Shown here piece after piece: positions 57,974 through 64,000 of a stretch of DNA of 64,000 nt. This stretch comes from Lentinula raphanica (taxonomy: Eukaryota > Basidiomycota > Agaricomycetes > Agaricales > Omphalotaceae). How positions within the stretch are numbered: the first letter of the stretch is position 1; each line of letters starts with the position of its first letter. The translations under genes were made by a program, and so were the position numbers. Below the pieces are notes generated by a model. It was not told the origin of the DNA. It saw nothing but the letters and a program-made list of their open reading frames with translations, and ran no database searches. Location of the stretch: contig JANVFP010000046.1 of the NCBI GenBank assembly GCA_027919835.1, positions 124,001-188,000 on the forward strand, given 5' to 3'.

Positions 57974-58540
57974 TTCACACCAGCGACAACTGGAGTGAAA
58001 GTAGAGTAGAGGTAGAGTAGAGGTAGAGGCAGATATATGCTTGGGAGTAGAGGTCCCTCCTCTACTCTTAGGATGGCCTTCAAAAGTAGAGTTCCACCCT
58101 AAACCGAATCAACCGGAGTCAAACAGATGCCGAAATAAGAAAGATGCCGAGCTGACACTACCGCCGGAATCACCGGGCCTATGCCGAATGGCGGACACAG
58201 CAAAAATCAATATACAGCGATCAGTAAAAAAATAGCTAGTGGTTTCGGAGCTCTTAGGAGGGTCTTTGCCAGATGGTATGAGCGAATGCAGGCTCTTGAA
58301 TGTGAGTACAGCCTGTAGTGTTGAGACATTTGGGAGACCCGCCGCCGAGCGGCGCAAGCAAATTTTGACAATGCCGGTAGTGGCCGAGATGTGGCACTGT
58401 GGCGAGCGCTGCTTTGAACTCAGAAAGTAGAGGGTTACTCCTAGACTCTAGGCCAACACCGCTCCTCGTAACTTCTCTACTTGGAGCTCCACCTCTACTC
58501 TACCTCTACCTCTACTTTGCTCCGTTTTCGCTGGTGTGAA
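57974..58540. repeat. 567-bp element with terminal inverted repeats
   Basis: Ends are TTCACACCAGCGA and TCGCTGGTGTGAA (13 bases, perfect), continued by imperfectly paired GTAGAGGTAGAG-rich arms. Internal TAGAGGTCCCTCCTCTA is also self-complementary. There is no coding capacity, so it is a MITE-like non-autonomous element. No clear target duplication. Confidence 0.6.
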
Positions 58541-59093
58541 AGCTCTGGGCGAGTGAGGATGAGAGAACTGAATGAAAGAGTCGGGCGCCATTCTTTCGTT
58601 TGGGCGCTTACTTACTCCCCCAACTTTGATGATGACTTTCAACAACCTCAGGAATGATCCCTTCTGTAACAGACTCTGGAGCAACTCCCTCCTTTGTGAG
58701 TGAACTCGCAAAGATACATGGTAGAGGCTATACACGAGAGAAATACTTCTGTGAGTCTCGTCAACACTTTGAAAAAAAAACCCCTTGGATCAGGTATATA
58801 ATATATATGCGACCCACACCGACTCATCGATACATGCTCATTCCCGTACAGCTCACTTACACGCGCTCAACGGCTACGAGGACCAGAGGAAAATTCTACA
58901 TTCAGATATTGAACCACCGAACAGTTTCCATAACCATGAAGTGGACTGCCCTATCGTCTTTCTCTCCGGTACACACGAAATTACTCTAATTTTCCCTTCA
59001 GCTTCAAATTCCCGATACCTAGTCGTTGGTCCCTACCGAGTCGGAGCACCACACACCACGCGCCAAACCTCTGGTCTTTTATCAATCGTTATC
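58541..59093. other. Spacer, nothing recognised
   Basis: No supported gene between the two inverted-repeat elements. Confidence 0.4.
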
Positions 59094-61429
59094 CACAGGA
59101 TACTGTGAAGCTTTTGTAAAAAGACCTGATGAGTTATCCAGGAGCTTTTGAAAATAGTTGTGACGACACAGAGGGGGCTCCGGAAATGGCTCCGGGGGGT
59201 GGGCATGCCTGTCACCACCTGTCACATCTGACCTATATTTACTGTTTTGGGTAATTAATAATTATCCAGATATTAAATAAGCGGTACATTTGTAAAAAAT
59301 CCTGATAAACTATAAAAATTCAAAAAAACCCAAAAAAACCTAATTAGGTCAAATCGGGGTATGTAAACAAAATAGCCTTATATGGTAAAAAATGCTGTAG
59401 GATTTATCTAGGTGCTAAAAATAGCCAAAAAAATCTCTAAAAATGCTAAAAATATGTAGGGATGGTATATAGCCTATTGCAGATCCAGGCATCCGAAAAT
59501 TACCAAAAAAGGAAATTTTTGATGATGATGTCATCTTGTAGCAAAAAATCTGAAAAAAATCCTAAAAATGGTCAAAAAATTCAGGGGTGTCTTGTTGGCC
59601 CTGAAAATGCAAAATAAAAAAAAATATGCGACAAGTGTAAAAATTTTTGTTACTCCAAATCATACCAAATCCAGTCAGTATATATAATGTATATGCTATA
59701 TTTAGCATCCTAGTACCCTCATTGGGCTAAAAATAGAACTTAATCTCATCTGGTAGCAAAAAATCTGAAAAAATTATAAAAAATACTCAAAAGATTTAGG
59801 GGTGCCTCATTGGCCCTGAAAATGCAAAATAAAAAAATTTACACAACACAATTGAAAAACAACATCATTCCAAATCTTATCAAATTTACTATATAGTTAG
59901 TATATATTATGTATATACTATTTATAGCATCCCTAGTACCCTCAATCACTTATATCACTCAAGAATCCTACCAAACTGACAACATTGAGTAAATGTTATC
60001 AGTATACTTGCATTACATGGACATATGCATTGACATTTACATAAAACACTATTATATTACAAAAGATCACAATATAGCCAGCCCCATAGGCTGTAATCTT
60101 GAGTTCTCCAAATTGTATCAAGTGTAGTATGATATAAACAACATCCTTACACAGTATAAACCCCACACAAAAATTATTGAGTGTGCTATTAAAGAATTTT
60201 GACTCAAAAATACCAAATAAGCACCCATAAGCGCCCAAAACTCATTGTTATAAGTGTGTTGTAGTATAACAATGAGTGTGTTATGTATATCAAGTAACAT
60301 TATTCTGACTTTTTGACTGTTAAGTGTGTTAAGTATAGTGACTGATAACACTGATTTGAGTATTTTCATTGCCAACTGTGTTAAGTATGATACATATAAG
60401 TACTGTTCTGAGTTTTAGTGTGTTAAATGTGATGAGTACTAAGTATACTGAACATATTGAGTGATATAAATTGTTCTGAGTTTTTAAGGGTACTAGGTGT
60501 GCTAAAAATACCATGTACATTACATTTACTCAATGTTGTCAGTTTGGTAGGATTCTTGAGTGATATAAGTGATTGAGGGTACTAGGGATGCTATGAATAG
60601 TATATACATGATATATACTAACTATATAGTAAATTTGATAAGATTTGGAATGATGTTGTTTTTCAATTGTGTCGTGTAAATTTTTTTATTTTGCATTTTC
60701 AGGGCCAATGAGGCACTCCTGAATTTTTTGAGTATTTTTTATGATTTTTTCAGATTTTTTGCTACCAGATGAGATCAAGTTCTATTTTTAGCCCAATGAG
60801 GGTACTAGGATGCTAAATATAGCATATACATTATAAATACTGACTATATAGTGGATTTGGTATGATTTGGAGTGACAAAAATTTTAACACTTGTTGCGTA
60901 TTTTTTTTTATTTTGCATTTTCAGGGCCAACAAGGCACCCCTGAATTTTTTGACTATTTTTAGGATTTTTTTCAGATTTTTTGCTACAAGATGACATCAT
61001 CAAAAATTTCCTTTTTTGGTAATTTTTGGATGCCTGGATCTGCAATAGGCTATATACCATTCCTACATATTTTTAGCATTTTTAGTGATTTTTTTGGCTA
61101 TTTTTAGCACCTAGATAGATCCTACAGCATTTTTTACCATATAAGGCTATTTTGTTTACATACCCCGATTTGACCTAATTAGGTTTTTTTGGGTTTTTTT
61201 GAATTTTTATAGTTTATCAGGATTTTTTAACAAATGTACCGCTTATTTAATATCTGGATAATTATTAATTACCCAAAACAGTAAATATAGGTCAGATGTG
61301 ACAGGTGGTGACAGGCATGCCCACCCCCCGGAGCCATTTCCGGAGCCCCCTCTGTGTCGTCACAACTATTTTCAAAAGCTCCTGGATAACTCATCAGGTC
61401 TTTTTACAAAAGCTTTACAGTATCAGCTG
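59094..61429. mobile_element. 2.3-kb element with about 900-bp inverted arms
   Basis: The left arm is 59099-59998 and the right arm 60523-61424; they are near-perfect reverse complements (for example GGCTCCGGAAATGGCTCC against GGAGCCATTTCCGGAGCC, and a shared AAAAAAACCTAATTAGGTC). The centre (59999-60522) is AT-rich and unique, with a small hairpin near 60250. Outside the arms CGTTATC occurs on both sides (59087-59093, 61430-61436), a likely 7-bp (perhaps 8-bp) target duplication. Each arm contains internal repeats of about 200-250 bp (GGCCCTGAAAATGCAAAATA twice per arm). No ORF. It is a foldback or long-TIR non-autonomous DNA element. Confidence 0.8.
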
Positions 61430-61436
61430 CGTTATC

Positions 61437-62120
61437 ATCGTGAATGCACGTCGACCACATTAACGTGCGACCCTCGTCTTACCCCATCCCTCGCAGTCTG
61501 CAGATGTCAAACGGGAACAACCCTCCGCGAATCATGACTTCTGTTGTCTTTGGACTTCCTGTTTTGCCCACACCTATACATGAGCTTCTGCAATAGAGCC
61601 TGCTAACCCTCTGCGCCGTAATCCACCCTAGCGTTTTTTCGGGCCAGGCTTGATGATGATAAAATGGCGTGGGGTGCGTTCTTGTCTTTGTCCTTTGTCT
61701 TTTGAACTCGTCAGGACGCTCACCTTCGACTGTTGTCTCAACAGTTCTCAATATCATTAATGATTATCTGTGGGATGCATTCCTAGGATTGCATATGTCG
61801 TCTCGTTTATACACAGTATTTGATCAAAGTTGCTCTTATTCTTGATCCCAGGCACCGATGCCAACGTTCTTATCGTCTACTCGGTTCATTAGTAGTCCTG
61901 GAAATTCATGCCAGAGAAGTCGAGAGTCTTGCACAATGCACAGTACACCCACGCGCGGCTTGAGATTGCTTGTACCCGTCGACTATATCATCGTCAATTT
62001 GGATCTTCTGTTTGGGAGCGCGTTACTCTCCGAGGCATTGAACTGTTTCATCCCTCGTCACCCGTGTGCTGGAGTTCATGAAGTGAGCTCCATTGGTCAT
62101 TCGATGACTCGTAGTGTGTA
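61437..62120. other. Spacer, nothing recognised
   Basis: No supported gene. Confidence 0.4.
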
Positions 62121-62268
62121 TCTTGGGTCGGGTCGGGTGCTCTCCAAGCCAGCCCGACCCGACTCCCGAGTGTAACCCGTACCCTTAATGCCGGGTGCCG
62201 GGTACCCGGTATGCACGGGTGCCGGGTTTTTACTGTACGGGTCAAGCCCGGGTTGCTGTCGGGTGGAG
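62121..62268. repeat. CGGGT-rich subterminal repeats, probably of the hAT element
   Basis: Dense short motifs GGGTCGGGT, GCCGGGTGCCGGGT and ACCCGAC occur on both strands, just beyond the 3' end of the hAT transposase. Such arrays are typical transposase-binding regions near hAT ends. The exact terminus was not found. Confidence 0.45.
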
Positions 62269-62455
62269 CTGCAGGAGCCAAGAGGAGCCTTGCCTATGGA
62301 GAGGCTGGGCATCCACTGGCTGTTACCATGCACTGAGAGAGCCAAGAAATTATATTGATGTAACTAATAACTATATGTAGCTTAGTAGCTAGCAGCAAAT
62401 ATATACAGTTACCATAATACAATGTAGCAAAAACACACGAAGCGACTTGAGTATG

Positions 62456-63245
62456 TTACATGAGTTCATCGTCGTCTACAAACAATTCACCGTCGTCGGC
62501 ACGGTTATTGTCCAGCAAGAATGCAACCAGGTCCTCATTAGAGAAAAAGTCCTGCCGTGACCAATCCCCAAAGCACATTAGTGCTTGGATAGTGGATGCA
62601 CGAAGACGGTTGCGAAGGTGAGATATGAGGATGCGGCCGCGAGAGAAAGACCGTTCAACGCCGACAGAGGATGCTAGGAAAGATAGAAGTCAGCAATAAT
62701 AGCGCAAAACAAGCAAAAAAAAACGCACTGGGGACAGAATGAACAGACAGTGCAAGCTTAGCGAGGTTTGGATATACTTTTCTGTTCATAAGCCACCACT
62801 GAAGCGGGTCCGTAGGCAGTACGCAGCTATCTGTGAGATAGCGGTCGAGTTCATCGGTGTCGTTAGATGTCATTGGAACCTGGGTACGTTTTGCCATCAG
62901 AGAGAAGAACAAGTTGGAGGGAGTTTGAGACGCCCCCGGCTAGGAAGAAATGTATATGTTAGAGAACAAACCAGTCATTAGAAATGTGGCAACACACCTC
63001 TGACGCACGAGGGGTACTGGGTACAGAGTGAAGCTCAGTGGGTTTGAAGGTTCGCTCCCAAGTTTCTTGTGTAACGGCTACAGCACTATCGATCCAAGGT
63101 TGAGGCCAATTCGCGTCGTTGAAATATTTGAGTTTGTAAGAAGGATGGAGCACTGTTGAAGAACATGAGGGCGTATAACAAGTGATATATAAGAATCTCA
63201 CATACCTATGGCCATACGATATATATAAGAATCGTCCGTCAACAT
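62456..63245 (-). pseudogene. hAT transposase, C-terminal part only
   Basis: Exons (minus): 63206 to about 63245, 62998-63152, 62729-62939, 62456-62673, joined in frame by GT-AG introns. They read TDDSYIYRMAI, VLHPSYKLKYFNDANWPQPW, then the dimerisation region DELDRYLTD ... DPLQWWLMNRKVYPNLAKLA, and SSVGVERSFSRGRILISHLR with NRLRAS and ALMCFGDW, ending in an acidic tail DDDELM at the stop 62456-62458. This is the conserved C-terminal hAT domain. The gene ends abruptly upstream at 63245, exactly where TCAGGAAAAA begins, the terminus of the MITE at 36.4 kb, so another element seems to cut it. The catalytic core is not in the window. Confidence 0.8.
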
Positions 63246-63490
63246 CAGGAAAAACACTCTATGCCTAGGCAACTATGAGTATCTTTGAGGCTCTCTAGAG
63301 GGCCTACATGCTTAGGAGAGCTAGAAAGCACTGAGGAAAATGGGCATTTCTTAGGCAACCTCAGAGGAATATACTTTGATCTGAGAGCACCTCAAGAAAT
63401 GGCTAATTCCTAGGGACTCTGAAAGTGCCTCAATGGCCTAGGTTGCCCAGGTAACCCAGGTCACTAAACTGCTTTGTAGTGCTTTGAGAA
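63246..63490. other. Probable inserted element next to the hAT break
   Basis: Starts TCAGGAAAAA at 63245, is rich in CCTAGG, CTCTAGAG and CTTTGAGG motifs that partly pair with each other, and has no ORF. No matching TTTTTCCTGA end was found, so the element is incomplete or extends past the window. Confidence 0.35.
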
Positions 63491-63557
63491 TCTTTGAGGG
63501 TCTTTGAGGATCTTTGAGGATCTTTGAGGATCTTTGAGAGTCTTTGAGAGTCTTTGC
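63491..63557. repeat. 10-bp tandem repeat TCTTTGAGGA
   Basis: Seven consecutive 10-base units (TCTTTGAGGG, three TCTTTGAGGA, two TCTTTGAGAG, TCTTTGCAGA). Confidence 0.9.
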
Positions 63558-64000
63558 AGAGCTTTTTAGCAACTTTTAATATCAAATTAAATGAAGAAAA
63601 CATCACCCAAATAGGAAATTACATAAGTGTATTGCAGAACTTGCTTAATCTAGAGAATACATGCATCAAAAACTGCCATTGACAACTTTGACAAGATTTT
63701 GTTTCAATGATATATTTGGGCTGCCACCGTGAACCATGTACAATCAAAAAGTTTGTCACATGGTCCAAACTTATATATAGCTATATTAACTACCTATCTA
63801 CATGTTGTATATGTTATCATATCTCAATGAAGAACTTCATATATGAGATTTGTAGATTAGATTCTCTATATAATTTGATAATTAACTAGTACATTACAAA
63901 TTCTTGTAATTATATAAGTCTTACATAATATAATATAATTAGAAATTACATAATACAAGAATATGAAATAAAATGTAATGTAAAATAGAAATAAAAGGAA
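63558..64000. other. AT-rich tail of the window
   Basis: Strongly AT-rich sequence, especially after 63770 (TATATA/TAATATAAT runs). No gene seen. Confidence 0.5.

Noticed and set aside
63491..63557. Tandem repeats as a CRISPR or telomere array
   Set aside because: Units are contiguous without spacers, and the motif is not a fungal telomere repeat (TTAGGG type).

Overview
The window comes from a filamentous basidiomycete, most likely a wood- or litter-decaying Agaricomycete. The evidence is two class-II manganese peroxidase genes with many introns of about 50 nt, a basidiomycete-type 7-TM relic, a wax-synthase-like relic, a MLKL/HeLo-like four-helix gene, and Ty3/Gypsy, Ngaro and hAT elements. 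Host genes are sparse and transposons and local duplications dominate. I saw no rRNA, tRNA or CRISPR array.

Layout. 1-2.2 kb: 3' end of a Gypsy element (pol tail, an extra ORF broken by TGA, probable LTR). 2.3-2.6 kb: a relic resembling basidiomycete DUF6589 proteins. 3.5-10 kb: three copies of an unrecognised 137-aa family (A intact, B decayed, C intact), a two-exon unknown gene, and a broken wax-synthase-like acyltransferase. 10.4-15.7 kb: two tandem minus-strand short-type MnP genes that I could assemble exon by exon (13 and 14 exons, 376 codons plus stop each). They share a 7-nt microexon that encodes the proximal heme histidine and a GC-AG intron. 18.9-32.4 kb: more 137-aa copies. D is intact. 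E is split by a complete, very young 9.4-kb Gypsy element with 672-bp LTRs. F is a 3' remnant. Copies of a short dispersed repeat lie downstream of several family members.

34.1-41.4 kb: a degraded 7-TM gene, a 193-bp inverted-repeat MITE, three tandem copies of a second unrecognised family (about 180 aa), and a decayed copy of the gene at 49.8 kb. 42.1-48.7 kb: a nested structure in which a Ngaro-type tyrosine-recombinase retrotransposon with split direct repeats sits inside an element with inverted termini rich in GCGCT motifs. 49.8-52.8 kb: an unknown coiled-coil protein and the MLKL/HeLo-like gene. 55.9-64 kb: a degenerate tandem repeat of about 0.8 kb, a 567-bp TIR element, a 2.3-kb element with 900-bp inverted arms and a 7-bp TSD, and a 5'-truncated hAT transposase next to a short tandem array.

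The MnPs are the only clear pathway genes; they are predicted to be secreted and to oxidise Mn(II) during lignin attack. Both internal repeat-pair differences and all three in-frame stops seen in the transposons fit C-to-T change at CpG, which suggests methylation-linked decay of transposons in this genome. Exon models are read from the sequence by eye and have not been tested against transcripts.
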